Source: Coriobacteriia bacterium (GTDB lineage: Bacteria; Actinomycetota; Coriobacteriia; WRKU01; WQUG01). From it: a stretch of 38,303 nucleotides of DNA. Positions 17,654-25,606 of this stretch are shown here, one piece after another (the stretch's first letter is position 1; every line of letters starts with the position of its first letter). The notes beneath the pieces were generated by a model. The model was not told the DNA's origin and did not search any database. It saw only the letters and a program-made list of their open reading frames with translations. The stretch covers positions 1 through 38,303 of the forward strand of contig WRFR01000018.1 of assembly GCA_009778715.1 (NCBI GenBank), read 5' to 3'. The position numbers were made by a program, and so were the translations under genes.

Positions 17654-18589
17654 ATGACAAGAGCAGAGAGCATAACGGAGCTTATCGGTGGGACCCCGCT
17701 CTTACACCTTGCTCACTATGAGCAGGAGCTTGATCTAACCGCTACGATATTAGCGAAGCTGGAGTACTTTAACCCTGCAGGGTCGATCAAGGATCGTACC
17801 GCAGTGGCGATGGTCGATGCGGCTGAGGCCTCCGGCCAGCTCAAGCCTGGTGGCACTATCATCGAGCCGACGAGCGGCAATACGGGCATTGGGCTCGCGA
17901 TGATCGCTGCGGCCCGGGGATACGAGCTTGTCCTGACGATGCCGGAGACGATGTCGATCGAGCGCCGCCAGCTCCTTGAAGCCTATGGCGCGCGGATCGT
18001 ACTGACTAAAGGTGCAAAGGGGATGAAAGGAGCGATCGAATGTGCTGAGATGCTGGCGTCAAAACTGAAGAACTGCTTCATGCCGGCGCAGTTCGATAAT
18101 CCGGCTAACCCGTCGGTGCACTATCATATGACAGGACCAGAGATATTCGATGACGCGGGGGGCTCTCTTGACTACTTTGTGGCAGGCGTCGGCACCGGTG
18201 GCACGATCACGGGCGCGGGCAGGTATCTGCGCGAGAAGAATCCTGCGTTGCATATCTGCGCGGTCGAGCCGGCGGGTTCCCCTGTGCTGTCTCAGGGCGT
18301 GGCAGGCCCGCACAAGATCCAGGGTATCGGCGCGGGTTTTGTGCCGAGCGTGCTTGATACTTCCCTCTATAATGAGATCGCCCTGGCGACCGATAACGAT
18401 GCCTTCGCGGCGGCTCGCTTGCTCGCGAAGACCGAGGGAGTCCTTGTTGGCATCTCATCAGGCGCGGCGCTTTGGGCAGCTACCCGTATAGCACAACGGG
18501 TTGAGGCGACCGGCAAAACCATCGTTGTAGTGTTCCCGGATACGGGCGAGCGCTATCTGTCGATGGGGTTGTTCACAGACGAAGGATAA
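17654..18589 (+). CDS. cysK: Cysteine synthase A (O-acetylserine thiol-lyase)
   Basis: The 311-aa PLP enzyme makes cysteine from O-acetylserine and sulfide. The PLP Lys lies in NPAGSIKDRTAVAM (about residue 43), with PTSGNTGIGLAMIAA (about 70-84), GTGGTITGAGRYLRE (about 178-192), GIGAGFVP (about 225) and GISSGAALWAA (about 263) all in place. It starts nine bases after the ridA stop (SD AAGGAGA). cysE is not in the window, so the acetylserine source lies elsewhere. metY follows by 14 bases, giving a sulfur-assimilation pair. Confidence 0.95.
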   Translation: MTRAESITELIGGTPLLHLAHYEQELDLTATILAKLEYFNPAGSIKDRTAVAMVDAAEASGQLKPGGTIIEPTSGNTGIGLAMIAAARGYELVLTMPETMSIERRQLLEAYGARIVLTKGAKGMKGAIECAEMLASKLKNCFMPAQFDNPANPSVHYHMTGPEIFDDAGGSLDYFVAGVGTGGTITGAGRYLREKNPALHICAVEPAGSPVLSQGVAGPHKIQGIGAGFVPSVLDTSLYNEIALATDNDAFAAARLLAKTEGVLVGISSGAALWAATRIAQRVEATGKTIVVVFPDTGERYLSMGLFTDEG

Positions 18590-18603
18590 CGGAAGAGGAG
18601 ATC

Positions 18604-19902
18604 ATGGGGACAGCGCACGACCCGGGTACCTGGGGTTTTGAGACCAAACAGCTTCACGTAGGCCAGGAAAAGGCCGATCCGGCGACCGACTCTTTGGTGA
18701 CGCCGATCTATCAGACGATGACCTACGCTTTTCACAGCGGCCAGGATGCTGCTGACCGTTTTGCCTTGAAGGCGGGTGGGCACATCTACTCGCGCATAAG
18801 CAATCCGACTGAAGCGGTTTTCGAGGAGCGCATCGCCGCGCTGGAGGGCGGCACGGCGGCGCTGGCGGTTGCCAGCGGCTCGGCTGCAATCACCTACGTG
18901 GTGCAGGCGCTCTGTAAAGCGGGAGAGCACTTCGTCGCTGCCAAGACCATCTATGGCGGCACCTACAACCTGCTTGACCAGACCCTGCCTGACTATGGCA
19001 TAATGACGACCTTTGTTGACCCAGACGAAGGCATCGCGGCCTTTGACGCCGCCATCCAGGAGAACACCCGGGGCGTCTTCATTGAGTCACTGGGTAACCC
19101 CAACTCCAACATCATCGATATCGAGGCGGTTGCGGCTGTTGCGCACGCGTACGGCATTCCGTTGATCGTTGACAATACTTTTGCAACGCCGTACCTGCTG
19201 CGCCCGCTTGAGCTGGGCGCTGACATCGTGATCCATTCGGCTTCGAAGTTCATCGGCGGGCATGGCGCTACACTTGGCGGCGTAATCGTTGACGGGGGCT
19301 TTGACTGGGCAGCCTCAGGCAAGTTTCCCCAGCTGGCTGAACCCAATGCGAGTTATCACGGCGTCGCATTTACGGAGGTAGCAGGACAGGCAGCCTTCGC
19401 AACTTATGTGCGTGGGGTCATCTTGCGCGATATGGGGGCAGCGCTTGCTCCGCTCAATGCCTGGCTGCTGTTGCAGGGCCTTGAGACGCTCAGTTTGCGC
19501 GTTGAGCGCCATGTCGAGAACACGAAACGTGTGCTGGCATACCTGGAGGAGTGCTCGCAGGTCGAGCGCGTCAACCATCCGGCGCTGGCAGGCGGCGAGC
19601 AGCGCGCGCTCTATGATCGCTACTTCCCCAATGGAGCAGGTTCGATCTTTACGGTCGACCTCTGTGGCGCCCAGGCCGAGGCTTTGCGCTTCATCGACGC
19701 ACTGGAGCTGTTCTCTGACGTGGCCAACGTGGCTGATGTGAAGTCGCTCGTGATCCATCCCGCCACCACGACGCACTCCCAGTTGACCGACGAACAGTTG
19801 GCCGAGCAGCACATCGGGCGCAATACGATCCGCCTGTCGATCGGCTGCGAGTCCATTGAAGATATCCTGGCGGATCTGGATCAGGCCTTTCGGCACGTCT
19901 AA
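18604..19902 (+). CDS. metY: O-acetylhomoserine sulfhydrylase
   Basis: The 432-aa Cys/Met-metabolism PLP enzyme (gamma family) should add sulfide to O-acetylhomoserine to give homocysteine. It opens with the typical FETKQLHVGQ.DPATDSLVTPIYQTMTY region, where the Tyr/Phe-rich block follows residue 35. It has YSRISNPTEAVFEERIAALEGG (about 61-82), the PLP Asp in VDNTFATPYLLRPLELGADIV (about 189) and the Schiff-base Lys in HSASKFIGGHG (about residue 216). The C-terminal half shows SLGxxxxLVIHPATTTHSQL (VADVKSLVIHPATT). Length about 430 fits MetY and not the shorter MetB or MetC. SD GAAGAGGAG precedes the ATG. Confidence 0.93.
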   Translation: MGTAHDPGTWGFETKQLHVGQEKADPATDSLVTPIYQTMTYAFHSGQDAADRFALKAGGHIYSRISNPTEAVFEERIAALEGGTAALAVASGSAAITYVVQALCKAGEHFVAAKTIYGGTYNLLDQTLPDYGIMTTFVDPDEGIAAFDAAIQENTRGVFIESLGNPNSNIIDIEAVAAVAHAYGIPLIVDNTFATPYLLRPLELGADIVIHSASKFIGGHGATLGGVIVDGGFDWAASGKFPQLAEPNASYHGVAFTEVAGQAAFATYVRGVILRDMGAALAPLNAWLLLQGLETLSLRVERHVENTKRVLAYLEECSQVERVNHPALAGGEQRALYDRYFPNGAGSIFTVDLCGAQAEALRFIDALELFSDVANVADVKSLVIHPATTTHSQLTDEQLAEQHIGRNTIRLSIGCESIEDILADLDQAFRHV

Positions 19903-19921
19903 ACGCCATCTGACTTTGTTC

Positions 19922-19960
19922 CCGCGAGGCTCAAGTATAGGTATACGATACACCTCGCGG
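19922..19960 (+). terminator. Hairpin after metY
   Basis: CCGCGAGG (19922-19929) pairs with CCTCGCGG (19953-19960) around a 23-base loop that contains GTATAC. It lies 19 bases after the metY stop. No T-run follows, so the terminator call is weak. Confidence 0.4.
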
Positions 19961-19969
19961 CGCCTCGTC

Positions 19970-19982
19970 AAATGACGTTTAT
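19970..19982 (+). repeat. AAATGACGTTTAT motif before mnmA
   Basis: This 13-base word recurs exactly at 27355-27367, and its 11-base core AATGACGTTTA again at 27379-27389. All copies are on the forward strand in gaps upstream of genes. It could be a regulator site or part of a dispersed repeat. Confidence 0.4.
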
Positions 19983-20045
19983 TTCGCGCCGCTCCAAGAA
20001 AGGAATGCCATCAATTCTTCTCAGCATAAAACGGCGCTGATCGCG

Positions 20046-21062
20046 ATGAGCGGCGGAGTCGATTCGTCGGTCGCCGCACTCCTGATGCAGGAGCAAGGCT
20101 ATGACTGCACGGGCGTGACGATGCGCTTTTGCGGAGCAGGCGACGTTGAGTCCGCTCGCAATGTGGCGGATCGGTTGGGCATGCCGTTTGAAACGCTTGA
20201 CCTGACCGAGGACTTTGCCCGGGAAGTGATCGAGGGCTTCGTGGCCGCCTATGAGGCGGGGGAAACTCCCAACCCTTGCATCGTATGTAATCGTGAGTTT
20301 AAGTTCAGGCGTTTGCTGGAATATGCAGCCGAGCACGACTACGCCGTACTGGCAACGGGACATTATGCCCGTACACGCTATGAGGCGGCTTCTGAGCGCT
20401 GGCAATTACTGCGGGCTACCGATACGCACAAAGACCAGAGCTATGTGCTCTACGGGCTTACACAGGCTCAGCTGGCGTCCGTACGCTTCCCCCTGGGGGA
20501 GATGAGCAAGCCTGAAACACGCATGCGTGCCACAGAGGAAGGCTTCGACAATGCAGAGAAGCCCGACAGCCAGGACATCTGCTTCATTCCTGATGGCGAT
20601 TATGGCGCTTTTATTGAGCAGTGGCGTGGTGTGACAGAGGCACCGGGAGAGATCCTCGATGAACAGGGAGTCGTGATCGGCCAGCACAAGGGGATGGCGC
20701 GCTACACGATCGGTCAGCGCAAGGGCCTGGAGGTGGCAGCAGGTCGCCCCATTTATGTGATCGCAAAAGACCCCCGGCGCAATACGGTCACACTGGGAGA
20801 TGAGACAGAGCTCTATCATCAGAGCCTGCAGGCGCGCGCGGTCAACTGGGTCTCGATCGCGCCGACTCTCGAGCCGCTTCGCGCGCTGGTGAAGACGTCT
20901 TACCGCGGTGCGGGCAGCGCCGCAACGATCCATCAGCGCGAGGACGGATCTTTGCAGGTTGACTTCGACGAGCCCGTACGTGCCGCGACCCCCGGACAGG
21001 CGGTCGTCGCCTACAAGGGCGACCTGGTCCTCGTGGGCGCTACGATCGATTCGGTAATCTAG
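20046..21062 (+). CDS. mnmA: tRNA-specific 2-thiouridylase MnmA (start uncertain)
   Basis: The enzyme thiolates U34 of tRNA-Lys, -Glu and -Gln. It has the PP-loop AMSGGVDSSVAALL at its start, the first catalytic Cys in NPCIVCNREFKF (about residue 82), ATGHYAR, DQSYVLYGL, the second catalytic Cys in DSQDICFIPDGDY (about 182-194) and the C-terminal beta-barrel with RYTIGQRKGL. ATG 20046 would begin the protein at the PP-loop itself, lacking the usual first strand. The frame is open upstream and codes INSSQHKTALIA from 20010, but offers no ATG, GTG or TTG. An ATG at 20005 with a good SD is out of frame by one base. A non-standard start or a one-base change is therefore likely. Confidence 0.9.
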   Translation: MSGGVDSSVAALLMQEQGYDCTGVTMRFCGAGDVESARNVADRLGMPFETLDLTEDFAREVIEGFVAAYEAGETPNPCIVCNREFKFRRLLEYAAEHDYAVLATGHYARTRYEAASERWQLLRATDTHKDQSYVLYGLTQAQLASVRFPLGEMSKPETRMRATEEGFDNAEKPDSQDICFIPDGDYGAFIEQWRGVTEAPGEILDEQGVVIGQHKGMARYTIGQRKGLEVAAGRPIYVIAKDPRRNTVTLGDETELYHQSLQARAVNWVSIAPTLEPLRALVKTSYRGAGSAATIHQREDGSLQVDFDEPVRAATPGQAVVAYKGDLVLVGATIDSVI

Positions 21063-21389
21063 CGGCGCCGCACTTCTTTCAGGTCTGTGTGCTCTCATAT
21101 CCGGTGAATGAAGTTTCTGAGGCCTTGGCTGGCTTCTGGGAAGGCATTAGCGCCAATCAAGCCTATAACGAAGGCTGCATGAGGGCAGTTTGAGGCGCCC
21201 TGGAGGGGGAGGGTGAGTTTTTGTGCTATTTTTCACCCTGTATTTTAGCGTCACAATGGAGTACTTTCATTAGAGAGGATCGTGTTTCAGGTGGCCGGTA
21301 TCCAGATGAGGCGTTGAGATGCAGGTCTTGTTTGGCGCCTGCCTGATCAGCACAGAAAGTCAACCGGCGGAGAAAGGATGGCAACACTC
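21063..21389. other. Gap between mnmA and the lipoprotein gene
   Basis: These 327 bases hold no convincing gene. A 24-codon frame (21108-21182) lacks an SD and is probably chance. A hairpin lies at 21210-21239 and AT-rich sequence with TATTTTAG follows at 21241-21248. No riboswitch or T-box is recognised. Confidence 0.5.
21210..21239 (+). terminator. Likely mnmA terminator
   Basis: AGGGTGA (21210-21216) pairs with TCACCCT (21233-21239). The loop is T-rich and GTATTTTA follows. The stem is short at seven pairs, so the call is moderate. Confidence 0.45.
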
Positions 21390-22286
21390 ATGAAGAGGAA
21401 TACACTGACAGTCGGGTTGGTTGTCATGGTTGCAGTGCTTGCTTTGGCGATGCTTGTGGGGTGCAGCTCGAAGGATAAGAACAAATATGGGGGTCCCGCC
21501 GGTGGCGGCAGCGGCACAGGCGGCGGTACTCCGGCGAAGCAAGAAGATACCAATAAGGTCGCTCCCAACGCTATCTGGAACATTAAAGGCGCGGTAAAGT
21601 ATCGTGCTGATCTGGGGCAAGGTATTTATGACAACGTTCTGCTTGACGTTGATTTCAGCAAACTGGATGGTGGTTATCCAGCGGGGCGCTATGTGGGCGA
21701 CGTCTATGTGGACTCAAAGATCGACGCCTCGGAATACATTAAGAACTTCTCGAATCTGGTGCATGGCCTGGCGAGCATAAACTTCAATGTGGAAGGCTAC
21801 GGGCTGCGCGATCAGATGCCCCTGACCGTATCCGGCCTGCAGGACTTCGAAAAAGGGGGCAATCCATGGCCGACCACTACCGATGCGAGCGGCAAGCAGG
21901 TTAGTCCTGGTAAGGATGACTATGTGGCAAGTACTACCTTCACGATGGCTTCAAAGGCCAAAGGCACGGCTGGTGGCCAGGGGGACACCGGTGGGGGCTC
22001 ATTTAAGCTGGGCAATATTTCAGCGAGCGCGACTGGCGAGGAAGACGTCACGTTGCGTTTTATCATTGAGCCGGATTCCGTGTGGGGCAACAGTCTCTAC
22101 GAGGGTACGGGTGGTACGCGCAAAGTGCAGATATTTGTGGTCGTCGCGGAGTCGGGTAAAAAGAGCATGACCTTTTCTGGCGAAGGAACTCTGACGCGTC
22201 AGGCGGGCGGTTCAAAGAACGTGCAGGACTACAACAGCTCTCATGAAGGTCTGGGCAAAAAGTATGGAGTTGATGCAACGCATTAA
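21390..22286 (+). CDS. Secreted lipoprotein of unknown function
   Basis: The 298-aa product has a lipoprotein signal (hydrophobic core about 8-21, lipobox MLVGC-S with Cys25), then a Gly/Ser/Thr-rich linker (GGPAGGGSGTGGGTP). The rest is a beta-rich soluble domain that I cannot place in a family. It should be anchored to the outer face of the membrane. ATG 21390 (MKRNTL) is chosen because AAAGGA lies 11 bases before it; an in-frame ATG at 21378 has the SD touching the start codon. It precedes the fetAB-like genes by 143 bases. A link to metal transport is only suggested by position, and no Cys/His-rich metal site is visible. Confidence 0.75.
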   Translation: MKRNTLTVGLVVMVAVLALAMLVGCSSKDKNKYGGPAGGGSGTGGGTPAKQEDTNKVAPNAIWNIKGAVKYRADLGQGIYDNVLLDVDFSKLDGGYPAGRYVGDVYVDSKIDASEYIKNFSNLVHGLASINFNVEGYGLRDQMPLTVSGLQDFEKGGNPWPTTTDASGKQVSPGKDDYVASTTFTMASKAKGTAGGQGDTGGGSFKLGNISASATGEEDVTLRFIIEPDSVWGNSLYEGTGGTRKVQIFVVVAESGKKSMTFSGEGTLTRQAGGSKNVQDYNSSHEGLGKKYGVDATH

Positions 22287-22429
22287 AGCCAGCGCCCCAT
22301 AAGCAGGCGGTTTGAGCCCGAACCCAACATTGACCTTCCCGGCGACTGGGAAACCAGGGCCGGGCGCGCTATCCCGCTATCCTATACAATAAGAAAGCGT
22401 AACACGCGTCCAGAAGGGTAGCGCTTGCC

Positions 22430-23059
22430 ATGCCGTTGTTCTCGGCAAAAGACGTCATATTTGAAGACCTGATCCACTATCCGTTGATCGAGATAGAGGA
22501 GGGGCTGCTCACTTCTGTCAGTGGGGAGAGCGGCTCGGGCAAGACGACTTTGCTGAGGTTGCTCAATGAGACGTTATCTGCCGCAAGCGGAGAGATCCGT
22601 TATGACGGAAAGCTCCTGGAAGACTATGACCCGGTGGCGCTTCGACACGACGTGCTACTCTGTGGGCAGGCGCCCTATCTTTTTGATGGCAGCCTGCGGG
22701 ACAATTTCACGGAATTCTATCGCTACCGCGGCCTGCCAGCGCCCAGTGACCGTCAATCCCGCCGCTACCTGGAGCTTTGCGCAGCTGATTTCGGCCTGGA
22801 AAGCGATTGCCTCACTCTCTCAGGCGGAGAGCGCCAACGCGTATTTATCGCGATTTGCCTCTCGTTTTGCCCACGGGTCTTGCTGCTTGATGAACCGACG
22901 AGCGCGCTCGACGACGCGACCGCGCATACGATGATGGCGCGCCTTAAGGCGTTTTGCATAGAAAGCGGAATCACGCTGATCGTCGTGTCGCATAACAGCG
23001 CCTTGGTTGCAGAGTTCGCGGACCGCAGTATCACCCTTGAGAGCCCCTGCCATGAATAA
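22430..23059 (+). CDS. fetA: ABC transporter ATP-binding protein, FetA-like
   Basis: The 209-aa ATPase has Walker A SGESGSGKTTLLRLL (about residues 30-44), a Q-loop (CGQAPYLF, about 79-86), signature LSGGERQRVFIA (about 126-137), Walker B VLLLDEPTSALDD and a switch His in VVSHNSAL. Its stop overlaps the start of a FetB/UPF0014 permease by eight bases, which identifies it as the ATPase of a FetAB-type system. In E. coli that system has been linked to iron export under oxidative stress. No clear SD precedes ATG 22430 (AAGGGT lies about 11 bases away). Confidence 0.8.
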   Translation: MPLFSAKDVIFEDLIHYPLIEIEEGLLTSVSGESGSGKTTLLRLLNETLSAASGEIRYDGKLLEDYDPVALRHDVLLCGQAPYLFDGSLRDNFTEFYRYRGLPAPSDRQSRRYLELCAADFGLESDCLTLSGGERQRVFIAICLSFCPRVLLLDEPTSALDDATAHTMMARLKAFCIESGITLIVVSHNSALVAEFADRSITLESPCHE

Positions 23060-23834
23060 TACGAGCCACATCATCACGCTCAATATCTGGCAGTTCGCCC
23101 TGATCTACCTGCTCCTCATCGTAGTGCTCATCATCATGAAGAAGAGCCGGATCGATCAGACCAAGCTCCTGGTGGTGGCAAGTGTCAGGATGACGGTACA
23201 GCTGGTGATCGCCGGGCTCGTGCTGACCTATATCCTTAAAAATCCAAGCCCCTGGTTCACGGTGGCTTACCTGGCGGTGATGACCGCCTTTGCCATCTAC
23301 ACCGCGCTCTCGCGCAACATTGGCCTCAATCGGCGCTTCCAGGTGATCGTTGGAGCTTCCCTGGCGGCGACGGGGCTTATCATCGTGTGCTTTTTTATTG
23401 TTGTGGTGGTGGGCGTCGACCTGTTCAACGCGCGCTACACGATCCCGATCAGCGGCATGATCATCGGCAACGCCATGACCGGAGTCAGCTTGGGGTTGCG
23501 GACCTTTACCGAGAATATCCATGCCCAGAGAGCGCGTATCGATACGCTTGTCAACATTGGCGCCACACCGCCCAAGATTCTGATCCCCTTTGTCAACCAG
23601 GCGTTGGAGACCGCTTTGCTACCGACCCTGAATTCGATGATTGGTATGGGAATCATCTCTTTGCCTGGCATGATGACCGGCCAGATATTATCCGGCACCA
23701 TGCCGATGACCGCCATTCTCTACCAGATCGCCATCCTTGTCGCTATCAGCGCGGTGACCTGCCTGGCCGTATTCTGCTCGCTGTTCTTTGGCTACCGCAC
23801 CCTTTACAACAAGCGCGCTCAGATGATGTTCTAG
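23052..23834 (+). CDS. fetB: ABC transporter permease, FetB (UPF0014) family
   Basis: The 260-aa protein has about seven membrane segments and the family's conserved blocks: ASVRMTVQLVIAGL (near residue 41), FNARYTIPISGMIIGNAMTGVSL (near 127-149), FTENIHAQRARIDTLVNIGATP (with the conserved short Glu/Arg helix), and SMIGMGIISLPGMMTGQILSGTMP (about 197-220). ATG 23052 is preferred to the frame opening at 23007 because it gives the usual hydrophobic start and overlaps fetA by eight bases. It should pair with FetA in the membrane; iron export is inferred from the family. Confidence 0.9.
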   Translation: MNNTSHIITLNIWQFALIYLLLIVVLIIMKKSRIDQTKLLVVASVRMTVQLVIAGLVLTYILKNPSPWFTVAYLAVMTAFAIYTALSRNIGLNRRFQVIVGASLAATGLIIVCFFIVVVVGVDLFNARYTIPISGMIIGNAMTGVSLGLRTFTENIHAQRARIDTLVNIGATPPKILIPFVNQALETALLPTLNSMIGMGIISLPGMMTGQILSGTMPMTAILYQIAILVAISAVTCLAVFCSLFFGYRTLYNKRAQMMF

Positions 23835-23850
23835 GTTTTATGGCGATCGC

Positions 23851-23878
23851 TTGTAGCGACCGGCCTCAGTGCTACACT
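23851..23878 (+). promoter_or_regulatory. rnpB promoter
   Basis: TTGTAG (23851-23856) and TACACT (23873-23878) are 16 bases apart. The -10 is extended (TGCTACACT), identical over nine bases to the ilvB promoter. The expected start is about 23885. Confidence 0.6.
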
Positions 23879-23884
23879 GAGAAG

Positions 23885-24245
23885 CGAGTTGGACGGACGG
23901 CTGCGCGGCGGAAGACCGCCGTGAGGAAAGTCGGGGCTCCAAAGGGCAGGATGCCTGTTAGATGCAGGGCGCGGTGACGCGACGGAAAGTGCCACAGAAA
24001 AGAAAACCCCCTTAATTGGCAAGTGATTGCTGGTTGCGAGGAAAGCTGAAACGGTGTGGTAAGAGCGCACCAGCGTCGCGGAGACGCGGCGGCTTGGCAA
24101 ACCCCATCCGGAGCAAGAGCACATAGGAGCGCTATCGGTCGGCCCGGCTGGCGCTCGGGTAGTTCGCTTGAGGGCGACGGCGACGTTGCCCCCAGAGAAA
24201 TAGTCGTCTTAAATGACAGAACCCCGCTTACAGGCCAACTCATGT
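23885..24245 (+). ncRNA. rnpB: RNase P RNA, bacterial type A
   Basis: The RNA is the catalytic part of RNase P, which trims tRNA 5' ends. The conserved 5' core GAGGAAAGTCGGGGCTCC (P4 region) and the 3' core ACAGAACCCCGCTTACAGGC are both present. GAGTTGG (23886-23892) pairs with CCAACTC (24235-24241) to close helix P1. A GTTGCGAGGAAAGCTGAAACGGTG-like central block is also visible. Total length is near 360 bases, as in type A molecules. Exact ends are estimated from the promoter, P1 and the terminator that follows. It lies in the same direction as fetAB but has its own promoter. Confidence 0.95.
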
Positions 24246-24247
24246 GC

Positions 24248-24280
24248 GTGCCCGGCGCCCCTCCATTTTGCGCCGGGCAC
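24248..24280 (+). terminator. rnpB terminator
   Basis: GTGCCCGGCGC (24248-24258) pairs perfectly with GCGCCGGGCAC (24270-24280). It starts a few bases after P1 of RNase P RNA. Only ATCTT follows, so the tail is weak, but position and strength support termination. Confidence 0.75.
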
Positions 24281-24303
24281 ATCTTAGAGAAAGAAGGAGT
24301 GAC

Positions 24304-25488
24304 ATGGGTGTGATTCACCGCAGTATCGAGGGAGGCAACGGCGAGCTTTCCCTGCTTGGTTTTGGGCTGATGCGCCTGCCGATCATTGAGGGCAACGCCG
24401 CGAACATCGACTATGACCTCGGGTTCAAAATGATTGACTATGCCTACGAGCAGGGCGTTACCTACTTTGATACCGCCTGGCCCTATCATGAGGGGCAGAG
24501 CGAGATCTTTGCGGGCAAGGCGCTTTGCGCGCGCTATCCGCGCGAGAGTTTCAAGCTGGCGACAAAATGCCCGGTCTGGCTCATGAATTCCCAGGATGAT
24601 GTGCGTGAGACATTTGAGGAACAACTTCGCAAGTGCCAGACGGATCATTTCGATCTCTACCTGATGCATTCGCTGAACCGCGCGCGTTTTGAGACGGCAG
24701 AAGAAGTTGGCGTTTTCAAGGTGCTCGACGAGTATCGCAAGGCGGGCAAGATCGGCGCCCTGGGTTTCTCGTTTCACTCGACGATCGAGGATATGGACTT
24801 CATCGCGCATGCCCACGATTGGGATTTCGCACAGATCCAGCTGAACTACCTGGACTGGACCCAGCAAAACGCCGAGGGGCTCTATAAGATATTGACTGAC
24901 CTGGGCATCCCGGTCACGGTTATGGAGCCGGTGCGCGGGGGAGCGCTGGCGGCATTGCCTGCTGCGGCAGCTGAGCTGCTGGAGACGGCAAATCCTCAGG
25001 CGAGCCCGGCGAGCTGGGCGCTCCGCTTTGCGGCAAGCCTGCCGAATGTCCAGGCAGTGCTTTCTGGCATGTCGACAATGGAGCAAATGGAAGATAATGT
25101 CGCCACGTTCAGTGACTTCAAACCGCTTGATGAGGCTGACCATAAACTGCTCGAAGACGTGGTCGTCGCGTACTCCAGCGCAGGAACTATCCCCTGCACA
25201 GGCTGCCGCTACTGCATGGACTGCCCCAGCGGCGTTGACATTCCGCGCGTGTTCGCCGCGTACAACCACTATCACCTGGGCAACACGATGCCTGCTTCCT
25301 ATCAGCTGAGTATGAACATCATCGGCGCCGCGCATGGGCCAGATATGTGCACCAAGTGCGAGACCTGCCTGTCGCTTTGCCCCCAGCATATTGCCATCCC
25401 TGACAAGATGGAGGAGATCGCCGCAGAGCAGGAAGAAGTCTTCGCGCCGCTCAACGAAAGCAATCGCTTTTTTGCCCGCAGACCCTAA
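24304..25488 (+). CDS. Aldo/keto reductase with C-terminal 4Fe-4S domain
   Basis: The 394-aa protein starts with an AKR barrel: LGFGLMRLP (about 18-26), FDTAWPYHEGQSE (catalytic Tyr, about 55-67), KLATKCPVW, FDLYLMHSL and GFSFHS. From about residue 295 it has two Cys-rich clusters, CTGCRYCMDCPSGVDIP and CTKCETCLSLCPQHI, a bacterial ferredoxin pattern. This fused type is common in anaerobes. It probably passes electrons between NAD(P)H, a 4Fe-4S carrier and an aldehyde or ketone, but the substrate is unknown. ATG 24304 follows AAGGAGTGAC; the open frame further upstream covers the rnpB terminator and is not coding. Confidence 0.9.
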   Translation: MGVIHRSIEGGNGELSLLGFGLMRLPIIEGNAANIDYDLGFKMIDYAYEQGVTYFDTAWPYHEGQSEIFAGKALCARYPRESFKLATKCPVWLMNSQDDVRETFEEQLRKCQTDHFDLYLMHSLNRARFETAEEVGVFKVLDEYRKAGKIGALGFSFHSTIEDMDFIAHAHDWDFAQIQLNYLDWTQQNAEGLYKILTDLGIPVTVMEPVRGGALAALPAAAAELLETANPQASPASWALRFAASLPNVQAVLSGMSTMEQMEDNVATFSDFKPLDEADHKLLEDVVVAYSSAGTIPCTGCRYCMDCPSGVDIPRVFAAYNHYHLGNTMPASYQLSMNIIGAAHGPDMCTKCETCLSLCPQHIAIPDKMEEIAAEQEEVFAPLNESNRFFARRP

Positions 25489-25511
25489 AGACAGCTAGGC
25501 ACTCGGTATAT

Positions 25512-25546
25512 GGCCGGCAGCAGGAACAACTACTTTGCTGCCGGTC
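25512..25546 (+). terminator. Terminator between the reductase and fhs
   Basis: GGCCGGCAGCA (25512-25522) pairs with TGCTGCCGGTC (25536-25546), with one G-T pair, followed by ATTTCTT. It lies 24 bases after the reductase stop and 60 before fhs, so fhs probably has its own promoter (TATGAT at 25555-25560 is a candidate -10). Confidence 0.65.
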
Positions 25547-25606
25547 ATTTCTTATATGATGGTCATTGCCAAATGCTTAGATAAAAGCTGAAAGGATCAC
25601 TCGACT

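Noticed and set aside
23872..25389. 505-codon reverse frame over rnpB and the aldo/keto reductase
   Set aside because: It crosses an RNA gene and an identified forward gene and has no domain.
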